Origin: Exiguobacterium sibiricum 7-3
Lineage (GTDB): Bacteria; Bacillota; Bacilli; Exiguobacteriales; Exiguobacteriaceae
Length of the DNA stretch: 64,000 bases
Direction of reading: 5' to 3'
NCBI RefSeq assembly: GCF_000620865.1
Contig: NZ_KK211190.1
Location: forward strand, 1,811,971 to 1,875,970
Shown here: one piece after another, positions 15,874 through 24,374 of the stretch
How positions within the stretch are numbered: position 1 is the stretch's first letter
How the letters are laid out: each line of letters begins with the position of its first letter
Translations under genes and position numbers: made by a program
Notes under the pieces: model-generated
What the model saw: the letters and a program-made list of their open reading frames with translations, nothing else
Databases searched by the model: none
What the model was told of the DNA's origin: nothing

Positions 15874-16335
15874 TCATCGTTCGTTTGAAAATAACGGTGT
15901 CCACTCTCCCGTTTCAACCATCTGTTTTAGTCTTTCAGGATACAGCGTTATGGACGATAATTGCTCGATCGGAACATATTGATAAATCAATTCTTCACCT
16001 TCTGTCCCGAAAAATTCTTTACTACCTACCTGTATGTCATCCAAAATATTCACTTCATAATAAAAGCCGACTTCATGGAAAGACACTTCATCATATGTAA
16101 AAAAGTTTTCATGGACGGATAAAAAACGAGTGACTTCGGCTTTCAGACCCAACTCCTCTTCAATTTCCCGAACGATTGCCGTCTCCCCGTTCTCCATCAA
16201 TTGAATCCGACCGCCCGGTAACGCCCAAAAATCATCCCGGACATTCCGGTGAATCAACAGATGTCCTTCTTTGACAATCACAGCTGCTGCCCGGTGGTTA
16301 AACCGTTGCTGGCCCACAGTAAATTTAATATCCAT
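15874..16335 (-). CDS. NUDIX hydrolase
   Basis: A 153-residue hydrolase of nucleoside-diphosphate-linked compounds. The Nudix box is present and complete: GGRIQLMENGETAIVREIEEELGL fits GX5EX7REUXEEXGU, with the catalytic REIEEE. The preceding strand AAAVIVKEGHLLIHRNVRDDFWALP is typical of the fold. The ATG at 16335 has GGAGGAG 6 nt before it; an upstream start adds six residues without a site. The gene is monocistronic with a terminator after it, and a 9-bp inverted repeat brackets its upstream region. The substrate is not predictable. Confidence 0.87.
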   Translation of the reverse strand: MDIKFTVGQQRFNHRAAAVIVKEGHLLIHRNVRDDFWALPGGRIQLMENGETAIVREIEEELGLKAEVTRFLSVHENFFTYDEVSFHEVGFYYEVNILDDIQVGSKEFFGTEGEELIYQYVPIEQLSSITLYPERLKQMVETGEWTPLFSNER

Positions 16336-16673
16336 CTTATACTCCTCCTCCATTTTGTTATCGATCCATACTTTTTCATATTTTCACATATTCATTAGTA
16401 TGTCAGAAAATCGATAACCTGTAATAAAATTTTCACTGGTATGACTGCATTTCAGAATTATTCAAAACGATATATTACAATACATATTAATTACCTATAT
16501 TTAAGCAATCAAACTGAAATATTATTTTCAAAACGACCGATGCTATACTCGGTTTATCAAATTTACTACTTCGACGCAGTATTCATATACAGCCTTATAT
16601 TTAAAAAAAGACAGAAACGATCTGTCACCAATCATCGACCGTCAATTGTTTTCACACCAGGAGGAACTACTAC
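16336..16673. other. Intergenic region between divergent NUDIX and M23 peptidase genes
   Basis: An AT-rich 338-bp stretch without a supportable gene. It holds the NUDIX ribosome site, and a perfect 9-bp inverted repeat GTTATCGAT (16357-16365) / ATCGATAAC (16410-16418) whose arms bracket the likely NUDIX promoter area (CTGACA on the minus strand near 16404). A possible -10 TATACT for the peptidase gene lies near 16542-16547 with no good -35. AGGAGG precedes the peptidase ATG. Confidence 0.55.
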
Positions 16674-17408
16674 ATGAAACGTATTTTAACAACCGTCACG
16701 ATGAGCGCACTCGTCGTTTCAGGATTTGCTAGCACGGGTACAGGTAAAGTTGAGGCGGCAAGCTCTTCTTCTTACAAAGTCAAAGTCACGGCCGATGGAT
16801 TACGTGTCCGGACCGGTCCTTCCACGAAATATAAAATCGTCGCTGGCGTTAATGCCGGACAAACCTTTAAATACTATGGTAAAAAAGGCAAATGGACGAA
16901 AATTTCATATGGCGGCAAAAAACGGTATGTCTATTCCAGTTATGTAAAACGATACAGCACAGGTAAACAGGCAACAGCTAAGAAAGCTTCCTTCTCAGCA
17001 GGCTTCCTCCGTCCGACAAGCGGACCTGTTACGCAAGGATACGGAAGTGCCAGCGGCCGCTACGGATACACGTTCCATAACGGCATCGATATCGCAGCAG
17101 CGACAGGGACAACGGTCCGTGCGACTGCTTCCGGTAAAGTAATCAAGTCCGGCTACCAAGGCGCATACGGCAACTACGTCATGATGACACATAAAGTGAA
17201 TGGTTTGACCTACACAAGCGTCTATGCTCACTTGAGCAGTCGTTCGGTCTATTCTGGTCAGTCGATCGCCAAAGGAACGAAAATCGGAAATGTCGGCAGC
17301 ACCGGAAACTCAACCGGTTCACACCTTCACTTCGAACTGCACCGCGGCGGTTACATTTACAGCGGAACTTCAGCCGTCAACACGATCAATCCGCTCAGCG
17401 TCTTATAA
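16674..17408 (+). CDS. Secreted M23 peptidoglycan endopeptidase with one SH3b domain
   Basis: A 244-residue cell-wall hydrolase. The signal peptide ends around KVEAA (residue 27). One bacterial SH3 domain follows (YKVKVTADGLRVRTGPSTKY to VYSSYVKRYS, about residues 34-95). The LytM-type M23 domain fills the C-terminal half: HNGID supplies the first zinc His and Asp, and GSHLHFELH supplies the HxH zinc/catalytic histidines. It is therefore predicted to be active, cutting cross-bridge peptides. It is preceded by AGGAGG and followed by its own terminator. The next gene encodes a paralogue with two SH3b domains. Confidence 0.9.
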   Translation: MKRILTTVTMSALVVSGFASTGTGKVEAASSSSYKVKVTADGLRVRTGPSTKYKIVAGVNAGQTFKYYGKKGKWTKISYGGKKRYVYSSYVKRYSTGKQATAKKASFSAGFLRPTSGPVTQGYGSASGRYGYTFHNGIDIAAATGTTVRATASGKVIKSGYQGAYGNYVMMTHKVNGLTYTSVYAHLSSRSVYSGQSIAKGTKIGNVGSTGNSTGSHLHFELHRGGYIYSGTSAVNTINPLSVL

Positions 17409-17413
17409 TCATT

Positions 17414-17446
17414 TCGGACAGCCGTTTTCGGTTGTCCGTTTTTTTA
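17414..17446 (+). terminator. Intrinsic terminator
   Basis: CGGACAGCCG / CGGTTGTCCG with a TTTT loop and one G-T pair, followed by seven T residues. Confidence 0.9.
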
Positions 17447-17797
17447 AACCTTTTTGAAAATAAGTCCTCTGAAATAAATTCATTCTAATTATTGGAAAAT
17501 TCATCATAACATACTGATTGTTCTGATTTCCGGATATTTTTTAAAGACCGCTGTTTAACTAATGAAAATCTGTCTTTTATAGATAAATCATTGCGAACTT
17601 TTATTTCTAAATTAAGGTAAAACAGATTTTCTGTTCTCTATAATATAAAATAACGAAACATTATAGAAATAATATTGTAATATTTAAACATTTTTACTAA
17701 TGGTACACTCATCTAAGAAAATCATAGAACAACATTACATATTGCACTACCCACATATCGGACAAGGTCCGACAGATTCAAAGGAGGATTTACTGAT
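17447..17797. other. AT-rich intergenic region upstream of the second M23 peptidase gene
   Basis: About 350 bp without a supportable gene, much richer in A and T than its surroundings. It contains two small inverted repeats, AACAGA-TTT-TCTGTT (17621-17635) and CTATAAT...ATTATAG (17638-17666). The sequence TATAAT at 17639-17644 may serve as a -10 for the downstream gene, though no good -35 stands at the right spacing. A strong AAGGAGG at about 17781-17787 serves the TTG start. Confidence 0.5.
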
Positions 17798-18727
17798 TTG
17801 AAAAAATTACTTACTACGCTGACGGTATCTGCTATCGCCGTCGCCGGTTTCTCGACATATGCCGTCCCAAAAGCAGATGCGGCAACGTTTTATAAAGTCA
17901 AAGTCATGAACGACGGATTACGGGCCCGTACCGGTCCTGCTACAACATACGGGATCATCACCGGTCTTGATAAAGGCGATACATACAAATACTTGGGCCG
18001 GACCGGGAACTGGACAAAAATTCTCTACGGATCGCGCAAAGTCTATGTCTCTTCTACATATGTCAAAAAATATTCTGTCACGACATCGTACAAAATCAAG
18101 ATCATGGTCGACAATCTTCGTGTCAGAAGCAGTTCGTCGACAAGCAGTTCCCAGGTCGGAACCGTCAACAGCGGTCAAACTTTCCGTTACCTCGGCCGGA
18201 CAGGCGATTGGATTAAATTCTTATACAACGGCAATAAACGTTTTGTTCATGCCGATTACGTAAAAAAATATACGGTCACCAGCTTAACCAATTCGGGTGG
18301 TGCAACAAAAGCATCAAACGATTTCATCACGCCGACGAGCGGACCGATTACGCAAGGCTACGGTCAAGCAAGCGGTGTCTACGGCTATACGTTCCATAAC
18401 GGAATCGATTACGGTGCCCCGAAAGGCACACCGGTTTATGCAACGGCAGCCGGGAAAGTCATTACTTCTCAATTAAAAGGGGCGTACGGCAATTACATCA
18501 TGGTCAAGCATTCGATTGATGGTGCTTCATTCACAAGTCTCTATGCCCACTTGAACAGCCGATCGGTCTCAGTCGGACAATCGGTCTCAAAAGGACAACT
18601 TCTCGGTACTGTCGGTCAAACAGGAAATGCGTTCGGAACGCATCTTCATTTTGAACTGCACCGTGGAACATATGTCTACAGTGCGACATCCGCTGCAAGC
18701 AGTGTCAATCCGTTGAACTACTTATAA
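17798..18727 (+). CDS. Secreted M23 peptidoglycan endopeptidase with two SH3b domains
   Basis: A 309-residue paralogue of the preceding gene. A signal peptide ends near KADAA (residue 28). Two SH3b domains follow, each with the pattern YKVKVMNDGLRARTGP / YKIKIMVDNLRVRSSS to the end YVKKY (about residues 30-92 and 98-163). The M23 domain keeps the zinc set: HNGID and GTHLHFELH. The start is TTG at 17798 with AAGGAGG ten bases before and no competing ATG. The extra SH3b unit is the main difference from the neighbour and should change wall binding. A terminator follows. Confidence 0.9.
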   Translation: MKKLLTTLTVSAIAVAGFSTYAVPKADAATFYKVKVMNDGLRARTGPATTYGIITGLDKGDTYKYLGRTGNWTKILYGSRKVYVSSTYVKKYSVTTSYKIKIMVDNLRVRSSSSTSSSQVGTVNSGQTFRYLGRTGDWIKFLYNGNKRFVHADYVKKYTVTSLTNSGGATKASNDFITPTSGPITQGYGQASGVYGYTFHNGIDYGAPKGTPVYATAAGKVITSQLKGAYGNYIMVKHSIDGASFTSLYAHLNSRSVSVGQSVSKGQLLGTVGQTGNAFGTHLHFELHRGTYVYSATSAASSVNPLNYL

Positions 18728-18735
18728 CGATTTGA

Positions 18736-18775
18736 TCACCCCCTCATTTCTTATGAAGTGAGGGGGTGTTCGTTT
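18736..18775 (+). terminator. Intrinsic terminator
   Basis: CACCCCCTCA / TGAGGGGGTG form a strong stem around an inner TTTC-TTATGAAG loop, followed by TTCGTTTC. Confidence 0.85.
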
Positions 18776-18859
18776 CTACAGATATTCCATAGATCGGTCT
18801 AAGGCTCCAGCAGTTGCGTTTCGTCCCCTTCCATCAGTGGGAAATGAACCATACGTCGA

Positions 18860-18905
18860 TTGACCAAAGGCGTTTGATATTTTATAATTCAAATAGACGT
18901 TTGAA
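18860..18905 (+). promoter_or_regulatory. SigA promoter and operator-like palindrome of the CDF exporter gene
   Basis: TTGACC (18860-18865), 17-bp spacer, TATAAT (18883-18888) form a near-consensus promoter. TTCAAA-TAGACG-TTTGAA (18888-18905) is a perfect palindrome overlapping the -10 and start point, as expected for an ArsR- or other metal-responsive repressor. No regulator gene lies next to it. Confidence 0.72.
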
Positions 18906-18924
18906 TGTATTAGGAGGTATCGTT

Positions 18925-19851
18925 ATGGCACATGATCATCATCACCATCACACCGACAATAAAAAAGTCTTACTTCTGTCGTTCACCATCATCACGCTGT
19001 TTATGTTCGTCGAGGTGATCGGCGGATTTTGGACGAACAGTCTTGCGCTGTTATCGGACGCCGGACATATGCTGAGCGACTCGATTTCACTTGCAATCGC
19101 ACTCGCAGCCTTTCACTTCTCAAATCAGAAGCCGGATGCAAACAAGACGTTTGGTTCGAAACGGTTCGAAATTCTCGCGGCAATCTTTAACGGTGTTGCC
19201 CTGATCGGCATTTCGCTTTATATCTTCGTCGAAGCCGTGCAACGGTTTGTTAATCCACCGGCTGTCGCAACAACCGGGATGTTGATCATCAGCGTGCTCG
19301 GACTTCTTGTGAATCTGCTTGTGGCTTGGATCATGACGCGCGGCGGCGGGCATGAAGACAATCTGAACATGCGTGGCGCCTACTTGCATGTCTTAAGTGA
19401 CATGCTCGGCTCGATTGGTGCCATCGCTGCTGCATTATTGATTCTGTTCTTCGGCTGGGGCTGGGCGGATCCGCTCGCAAGTATCATCGTTGCCATTCTT
19501 GTTCTGCGCAGCGGCTATTACGTGACGAAGGCTGCGGTCCATGTCCTGATGGAAGGCACGCCGAGTGACGTCGACATTGAACAGGTCGTCTCGACGATTC
19601 AGACAAATGAAGCGATCCTCGGTCTTCATGATCTTCACATTTGGTCGATTACGAGCGGTTACAATGCTTTGTCCTGCCACGTCGTCGTTAAAGACGACAT
19701 GACGGTCCGTGAATCGGAGTCGATCCGTGAACAACTGGACCATGACTTAAAACATGTCGGTATCACCCATGCGACGATTCAGGTTGAGACCGCTCAGCAC
19801 GACCATGAGAATCAACTGTACTGTCATGGGGAACAGAAGCATGTGCATTAA
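18925..19851 (+). CDS. czcD: Cation diffusion facilitator (CzcD-like Zn/Co/Cd exporter)
   Basis: A 308-residue efflux protein of the inner membrane exchanging metal ions for protons. It starts with a His-rich metal-binding tip (MAHDHHHHHTDN) and has six membrane segments. Helix 2 carries SDAGHMLSDSISLAIAL (the HxxxD half of the transport site) and helix 5 region HVLSDMLGSIGAI the second half. The C-terminal cytoplasmic domain ends with further histidines (QHDHENQLYCHGEQKHVH). The ATG at 18925 has AGGAGG 7 nt before it; a longer upstream reading includes the promoter and is rejected. Zn/Cd export is the family role; exact metals are inferred. Confidence 0.92.
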   Translation: MAHDHHHHHTDNKKVLLLSFTIITLFMFVEVIGGFWTNSLALLSDAGHMLSDSISLAIALAAFHFSNQKPDANKTFGSKRFEILAAIFNGVALIGISLYIFVEAVQRFVNPPAVATTGMLIISVLGLLVNLLVAWIMTRGGGHEDNLNMRGAYLHVLSDMLGSIGAIAAALLILFFGWGWADPLASIIVAILVLRSGYYVTKAAVHVLMEGTPSDVDIEQVVSTIQTNEAILGLHDLHIWSITSGYNALSCHVVVKDDMTVRESESIREQLDHDLKHVGITHATIQVETAQHDHENQLYCHGEQKHVH

Positions 19852-19869
19852 CAAGGACCATTCTTAAAC

Positions 19870-19908
19870 CAAAAAGGCGATTCCCTTCAATCGGGAATCG
19901 CCTTTTTG
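19870..19908. terminator. Bidirectional terminator
   Basis: AAAAAGGCGATTCCC / GGGAATCGCCTTTTT with a 7-nt loop, between the converging CDF exporter and glycerol dehydrogenase genes. Confidence 0.93.
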
Positions 19909-19931
19909 CTTACCATTCGTGTAACGTATCG

Positions 19932-21041
19932 TCAGTTCTTTAACTTTGCCTGATAGGCTTTCGAATAACGGTCGGCGGCAATGATCGCATCTGCCACTTC
20001 ATCGGCTGTGACATCAAAGCCGCTGTGGATTGTCTCCCCGTCGGCCGTCGCCGCCTGTCCGACTTTAAGGATGTCTTCGCGCGACGCGTCTTTTAATTTA
20101 ACGTCTTCGAGTGTGACCGGCAGACCAAGGTCCATATAAAAAGCGATGTACCGCTCAATCTCTTCTTGCGGATGTTCTTCGAGCGCCAGTTGGACAAGTG
20201 TCCCGAACGCAACCTTTTCACCGTGCGTCAGGTGATGGATGTCCCCGTCAAGCGCCGTGAATCCGTTATGAATCGCATGTGCTGCCGCCAGTCCTCCACT
20301 CTCGAATCCAAGACCGCTCAGTAATGTATTCGCTTCGACGACGGCTTCGAGTGCCGGCGTGACGACCTTTGCCTGGACCGACTCATACGCAAGTCGTCCG
20401 TGTTCAAAAAGGACTTCCTCACAGCGCTTCGCGATCGCTTCCGCCGCAATCGTCGGCCGTCCTCCTGCCATCGTCGTTCCACCGAAGGCAATGACACTCC
20501 GGACCTCGACCCAAGTGGCCAGTGCATCGGCAATGCCAGAGGCAAAGAACCGCGCCGGTGCTTCCGAAATCAACTTCGTATCGACCAGAACAAGATCGGG
20601 ATTTTTGTTGTAAAAACGATAACTTTCGAAGATTCCTTCATCGGAATAGATGACCGACAGCGCGCTCGTCGGTGCATCGGTCGAAGCGATGGTCGGCACG
20701 ATGACGACCGGCAGATGAAACTCGTCCGAAACGGCTTTCGCTGTATCAAGCGTCTTCCCGCCGCCTACTCCCATGACGAATTTCACGCCGGCATCCTTCG
20801 CTTGTGCGGCAATCCGTTCGACCTCATGTTTGGAGGCTTCACCGCTGAAGTCCGCTTTTTCAATTTTGATTCCTTCTGTTGAAAACGAAGCATGGACACG
20901 TTTTTCGACGATTTTCCAAACGACATCATCGGCAATTACAAGAGCAACGTCGCCAATCGGGCTCACGTATGTACCGAGCCGATCAATGACGTTTTTCCCT
21001 TGGACATACTTTGCCGGACTAATGAAAACACGTTCTGACAT
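19932..21041 (-). CDS. gldA: Glycerol dehydrogenase
   Basis: A 369-residue iron/zinc-type NAD-dependent alcohol dehydrogenase that oxidises glycerol to dihydroxyacetone. Family segments are seen along the whole length: [32 protein letters not shown] (NAD-binding), [28 protein letters not shown] with the metal Asp, [12 protein letters not shown] and THGEKVAFG with the two metal histidines. The ATG at 21041 gives the usual family start [12 protein letters not shown] and lies about 9 nt after AGAAAGG; a much longer upstream frame has no homology-like content. It shares a bidirectional terminator with the CDF gene. Confidence 0.92.
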   Translation of the reverse strand: MSERVFISPAKYVQGKNVIDRLGTYVSPIGDVALVIADDVVWKIVEKRVHASFSTEGIKIEKADFSGEASKHEVERIAAQAKDAGVKFVMGVGGGKTLDTAKAVSDEFHLPVVIVPTIASTDAPTSALSVIYSDEGIFESYRFYNKNPDLVLVDTKLISEAPARFFASGIADALATWVEVRSVIAFGGTTMAGGRPTIAAEAIAKRCEEVLFEHGRLAYESVQAKVVTPALEAVVEANTLLSGLGFESGGLAAAHAIHNGFTALDGDIHHLTHGEKVAFGTLVQLALEEHPQEEIERYIAFYMDLGLPVTLEDVKLKDASREDILKVGQAATADGETIHSGFDVTADEVADAIIAADRYSKAYQAKLKN

Positions 21042-21141
21042 GTTCAACATCCTTTCTTTCTTCAACGACAGTATCAACAATGGCTTACATTCTATTGCTT
21101 TCCTTTTCGTCCGGTCCTCTAAACTCCTTGGGCCGTGAACA

Positions 21142-21969
21142 TTAGGTGAATTGCAGGACCGGTCGTGCCAAACGTTGACGTACCAATCGTCCGTCTGTCG
21201 CCACCCGTTCATCCGGATTCTCTCCGAACCATTCGAGACTCGCCGTTTTCGTAGCCAGCATCGATTTGAGTTCTTCAAAAAATCTATCGTAATCAACGAT
21301 TCCGTCAAATAACGGCACCATGCCGTCCCGCGAGCCGCTTGCCGCATAAACATTCGCCGGTTCAAAGACGTCGAATTGATCGGCTCGTGCAATCGTCTTC
21401 AAGTGAAGGTGTTCGATGACCGGTTCGAGCCGATGGTAGGCCGTGACCGGATCAGCACCGGATTCGACGACATGAAGGACATCGAAGTTCACGCGGCAGG
21501 CCGGATGATTGACCTCGTGCAATAACCGTTCAGTCGACTCGATCGTGTCCGCCGCCGTATTCGGATGGATTTCAAGCAACACCAACTGCTTCGCTTGATC
21601 CAAGACTTTACAAACGCCGCTCAATTGATAGACAAGTCGCGCCCGTTCCGCCTCCGTCAGTTGGTGACTCGCCTTGTGACCGGCAAAAATCCGGATCCGG
21701 CGGGTTCCGAGCCGCTGGGCGAGGCGAGATAAGGCTTTCGTTTGTTCGAGCAAGACGGACAACGGAGCGTCAAACGACAGGTAATGGCTGAGCATACTGA
21801 CATGAATCCCGCTTCTTTGTAACAAGGCAAGACCTGCTTCCTGCAGATGCTTTGCATGGACACCCCAGACATCGATCGCCTCAAACTCGTTTGCTGCGGC
21901 AAACCTCACCAACTCATCGAATGACCGTAGATGATGCCGGTAGCTGATTGTACAAAGTGCGAGTTGCAT
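21142..21969 (-). CDS. asbF: AsbF, 3-dehydroshikimate dehydratase of petrobactin synthesis
   Basis: A 275-residue TIM-barrel enzyme of the sugar-phosphate-isomerase/epimerase fold that converts 3-dehydroshikimate into 3,4-dihydroxybenzoate, the catechol of petrobactin. Metal-binding segments [28 protein letters not shown] and [12 protein letters not shown] are visible, as well as [10 protein letters not shown] near the end. The length matches AsbF of Bacillus anthracis (about 280). The ATG at 21969 follows AGAAGGGG by 8 nt and overlaps the end of asbE by 56 bp. It is the last gene of the asb operon. Confidence 0.9.
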   Translation of the reverse strand: MQLALCTISYRHHLRSFDELVRFAAANEFEAIDVWGVHAKHLQEAGLALLQRSGIHVSMLSHYLSFDAPLSVLLEQTKALSRLAQRLGTRRIRIFAGHKASHQLTEAERARLVYQLSGVCKVLDQAKQLVLLEIHPNTAADTIESTERLLHEVNHPACRVNFDVLHVVESGADPVTAYHRLEPVIEHLHLKTIARADQFDVFEPANVYAASGSRDGMVPLFDGIVDYDRFFEELKSMLATKTASLEWFGENPDERVATDGRLVRQRLARPVLQFT

Positions 21970-22915
21970 CCGTTTCCCCTTCTTTCTGTTGAAATCGGCT
22001 GAACAAATCGACGAGCTGCCGTTTGATGTCATCTTCGAGCGTCGTTTGTGCGACGAGCCATTGTTGGATATCCTGTAAATCTGTCCGGTCGCGGGTCATG
22101 CTGTATTTGATTGCCCGGTGTTGAATGATCGTGTATTGATTGACCAATTGCTCGATTTTGTCACACCAGTCGTCAAAATCGGATGCCACTAAATCAATTC
22201 CCAAGCGTTCATAAAAATAGGCAAAGGCATGCTCATAAGCATATTTGCGGATGGCGATGACGGGTAGTTGCTTTAACGCCTCCGGCAACTTTTCCGGTCT
22301 CGACGCATGGTGCAATATGACCTGTTCGACCGCTTCCGTCAACGGATGGTGCCGCTTAAGCCCACTCATGAAATACGCGGAAACCGTTTCCGTGTCCGGC
22401 AGCTTGACCTGACTCCCGTCAAACCAAAAGCCACCGGCGACAGTCGGTTGATCGATCGCCTGAAGAATCCGTGTCCGATCAAATTCACCTTCATACCGGA
22501 AGTCCGGATCAAGCATCCGCCACCGGTCTTCATCATCCGTTGGTTCGAGCATCACGTAATGCGGAAAGACCTCGTGATGGAATTTATTCTCCCGCTCCGG
22601 TAACCGGGCGAGGTCGAGCATGACGATGACGGATTGTTCCGGTCGCTTGGTTTTCATGAACTGTTCCAGAGTCACAAGGTTCGCCGCTTTCGAGCTTGAC
22701 GGATCGTACCAGGACTGAACGGTGATTCCATACAGCAAGCGGTACCAATCGAGCATCGCTTCATGACTGATATGCGCCGCATGGTGGGACAGGACAAACT
22801 CAGACGTCAACGCAAAGTCAGCGTCCCAGATTCCAAAGTAGTACGGACGATGGTCGGCGTCCGATCGTTTGATTACTTCACACACACAACTGACGAGACA
22901 GTGAACCTTAATCAT
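21914..22915 (-). CDS. asbE: AsbE, petrobactin biosynthesis protein
   Basis: A 333-residue protein in the exact position and with the size of AsbE. In the petrobactin pathway AsbE takes part with AsbC and AsbD in transferring the 3,4-dihydroxybenzoyl unit from the carrier protein onto spermidine. The sequence starts MIKVHCLVSCVCEVIKRS and is rich in His, Trp and aromatic residues (SHHAAHISHEAMLDWYRLLYG, YEHAFAYFYERLGIDL), with no classical thioesterase or condensation motif. The ATG overlaps the asbD stop (TGATG) and is preceded by GGAGG. Its 3' end overlaps asbF by 56 bp. Confidence 0.88.
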   Translation of the reverse strand: MIKVHCLVSCVCEVIKRSDADHRPYYFGIWDADFALTSEFVLSHHAAHISHEAMLDWYRLLYGITVQSWYDPSSSKAANLVTLEQFMKTKRPEQSVIVMLDLARLPERENKFHHEVFPHYVMLEPTDDEDRWRMLDPDFRYEGEFDRTRILQAIDQPTVAGGFWFDGSQVKLPDTETVSAYFMSGLKRHHPLTEAVEQVILHHASRPEKLPEALKQLPVIAIRKYAYEHAFAYFYERLGIDLVASDFDDWCDKIEQLVNQYTIIQHRAIKYSMTRDRTDLQDIQQWLVAQTTLEDDIKRQLVDLFSRFQQKEGETDATRTLYNQLPASSTVIR

Positions 22916-23169
22916 CAGACGACCTCCTTTCGTGCCAACGATTGCAGCAACTGATCGACCGTCATCTGCGGCAGTTGAGCAAGTTGTTCATCAGCCAGGA
23001 CATACCCGTGTTCAAGTTCCAGATGAACGAGCAATTGCAACAGCCGTATCGAATCCAGCTGCAAGCCGTCCCGAAGAAATTCTTGCCCCGTCAATTCTTG
23101 TCGCAAGTTGACATCAAGCTGTTCCTCGACAATCTGACAAAATGACTTGTAATCAAGGAGTGGATTCAT
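22915..23169 (-). CDS. asbD: AsbD, aryl carrier protein
   Basis: An 84-residue acyl-carrier-type protein that holds 3,4-dihydroxybenzoate on a phosphopantetheine arm. The attachment serine is in LQLDSIRLLQLL (about residue 40), in the place of the usual DSL/DSI. The remainder is a small four-helix bundle. It overlaps asbC by 4 bp and asbE by 1 bp, so production is coupled to its loading and transfer partners. Confidence 0.9.
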   Translation of the reverse strand: MNPLLDYKSFCQIVEEQLDVNLRQELTGQEFLRDGLQLDSIRLLQLLVHLELEHGYVLADEQLAQLPQMTVDQLLQSLARKEVV

Positions 23170-24374
23170 GATGTCACCCCCAGACGAACGCGGCTGATTT
23201 TCCCGTTCGGCAGTTTTTCAATGGCCGGCACGAACGTCCAATCCGACGGACATTGATGGGGCGCAAGCTGTTCCCGACAATAGGTCCGCAACGCGGCTTC
23301 CGTCGCCGAGCTGACAAGTTGGACACAGACGCGTTCACCTTGCAGGCGATCCGTCCGTTTGAAGACGACGGCCTCTTCGACATCATCATGACGGAGTAAC
23401 ACATCCTCGACATCCGCCGGATAAACCGACAGACCGGACACATTGATCATTTCGTCAAGACGACTGAAGAACAGCAATTCGCCGGTACTCGTCTGCCCCA
23501 TTAAATCTTTGGTTCCGATCCACTGGTCTCCTGCCTTTATCCTTAACTCAGCAGGCTCGTCGATGGTACCGGTCTGGATTGTCAGATGTGGCAACGGATA
23601 GCCGATCGCTTGAGCTGATTTCGGAGCAGGATGTAAGGCGATACAACCGATTTCCGAACAGCCGTACTGTTGCAACAGATGATCCGTTACGTTCTGGATG
23701 GCTTCAAACCAGACGGTCGGCAAGGTCATCCCGGAAATCATCACCGCAAATAGCCGTTGCTTAAATTGGCTGAGTAAATAAACGAGTCCCGGTCCGGCAT
23801 ACAAAATGGCGTTCGGATGTGCCTGACAGACGTGTAAAATATGCTTCGGTGACAGGTTTTCCAAGATAATCGGTGTCGCTCCGCGCTCGAGTGTCGCCAA
23901 GAGCCCACAAATCAATCCGAATGAATGCGACGTCGGGCAGGCAACGATGGTGCCGGTCGTCGCTGTTAATGGAAAACGTTGACCATAGGCTGCCAGTTCC
24001 TCGTCAATCGAGGCCCACGTCCGATGAATAACTTTCGCGTCGCCGGTCGTGCCGGAGCTAAACTGAATCAATCCTCCCGGTCGAACCGTTGACGCTGCCA
24101 AACGGATCGGCTGTTGAAAATCGGCATACACTAAATAATCACATCCCGCTTGTTCCGCCAGACGTCTTGCACCGGCTTCCGGCAAATCCGGATGGAGCGG
24201 TACGACCGTCCCGTGCATCTGTTTCATATAGAGACAAAACGCGATCCATGCCGCTGTGTCCTTGACGCAGACGGCAACGACGGTCTGTACGGGATCCGTG
24301 AGCCAATTGAGTCGACAAACCGGATGATCGGTCAGCATCTGTTTCGTATAAAACGTGTCTTCAATGTATAACAT
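23166..24374 (-). CDS. asbC: AsbC, 3,4-dihydroxybenzoyl-AMP ligase
   Basis: A 402-residue member of the adenylate-forming superfamily, shorter than normal as is AsbC (about 412). It activates 3,4-dihydroxybenzoate and loads it on AsbD. The ATP-binding loop is FSSGTTGDAKVIHRT, followed by CPTSHSFGLICG, QYGCSEIGCIALHP (A5-type motif), DEMINVSGLSVYPADVEDVL (A8 hinge) and LPNGKISRVRL with the catalytic lysine. The ATG at 24374 has AAGGAAG before it and overlaps asbB by 14 bp. Confidence 0.91.
   Translation of the reverse strand: MLYIEDTFYTKQMLTDHPVCRLNWLTDPVQTVVAVCVKDTAAWIAFCLYMKQMHGTVVPLHPDLPEAGARRLAEQAGCDYLVYADFQQPIRLAASTVRPGGLIQFSSGTTGDAKVIHRTWASIDEELAAYGQRFPLTATTGTIVACPTSHSFGLICGLLATLERGATPIILENLSPKHILHVCQAHPNAILYAGPGLVYLLSQFKQRLFAVMISGMTLPTVWFEAIQNVTDHLLQQYGCSEIGCIALHPAPKSAQAIGYPLPHLTIQTGTIDEPAELRIKAGDQWIGTKDLMGQTSTGELLFFSRLDEMINVSGLSVYPADVEDVLLRHDDVEEAVVFKRTDRLQGERVCVQLVSSATEAALRTYCREQLAPHQCPSDWTFVPAIEKLPNGKISRVRLGVTS

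Noticed and set aside
16441-16677. A plus-strand open frame of 78 residues upstream of the first M23 peptidase
   Set aside because: AT-rich, no ribosome site, composition unlike a protein, and it ends in the start region of the peptidase gene.
21042-21141. Terminator between asbF and gldA
   Set aside because: Only short, mismatched GC arms and no T-run were seen; read-through from asb into gldA cannot be excluded, but no terminator can be supported.
19932-21392. A 486-residue reading of the glycerol dehydrogenase gene
   Set aside because: The first 117 residues have no family similarity, lack a ribosome site and cover the intergenic region; the normal GldA start with a ribosome site is at 21041.
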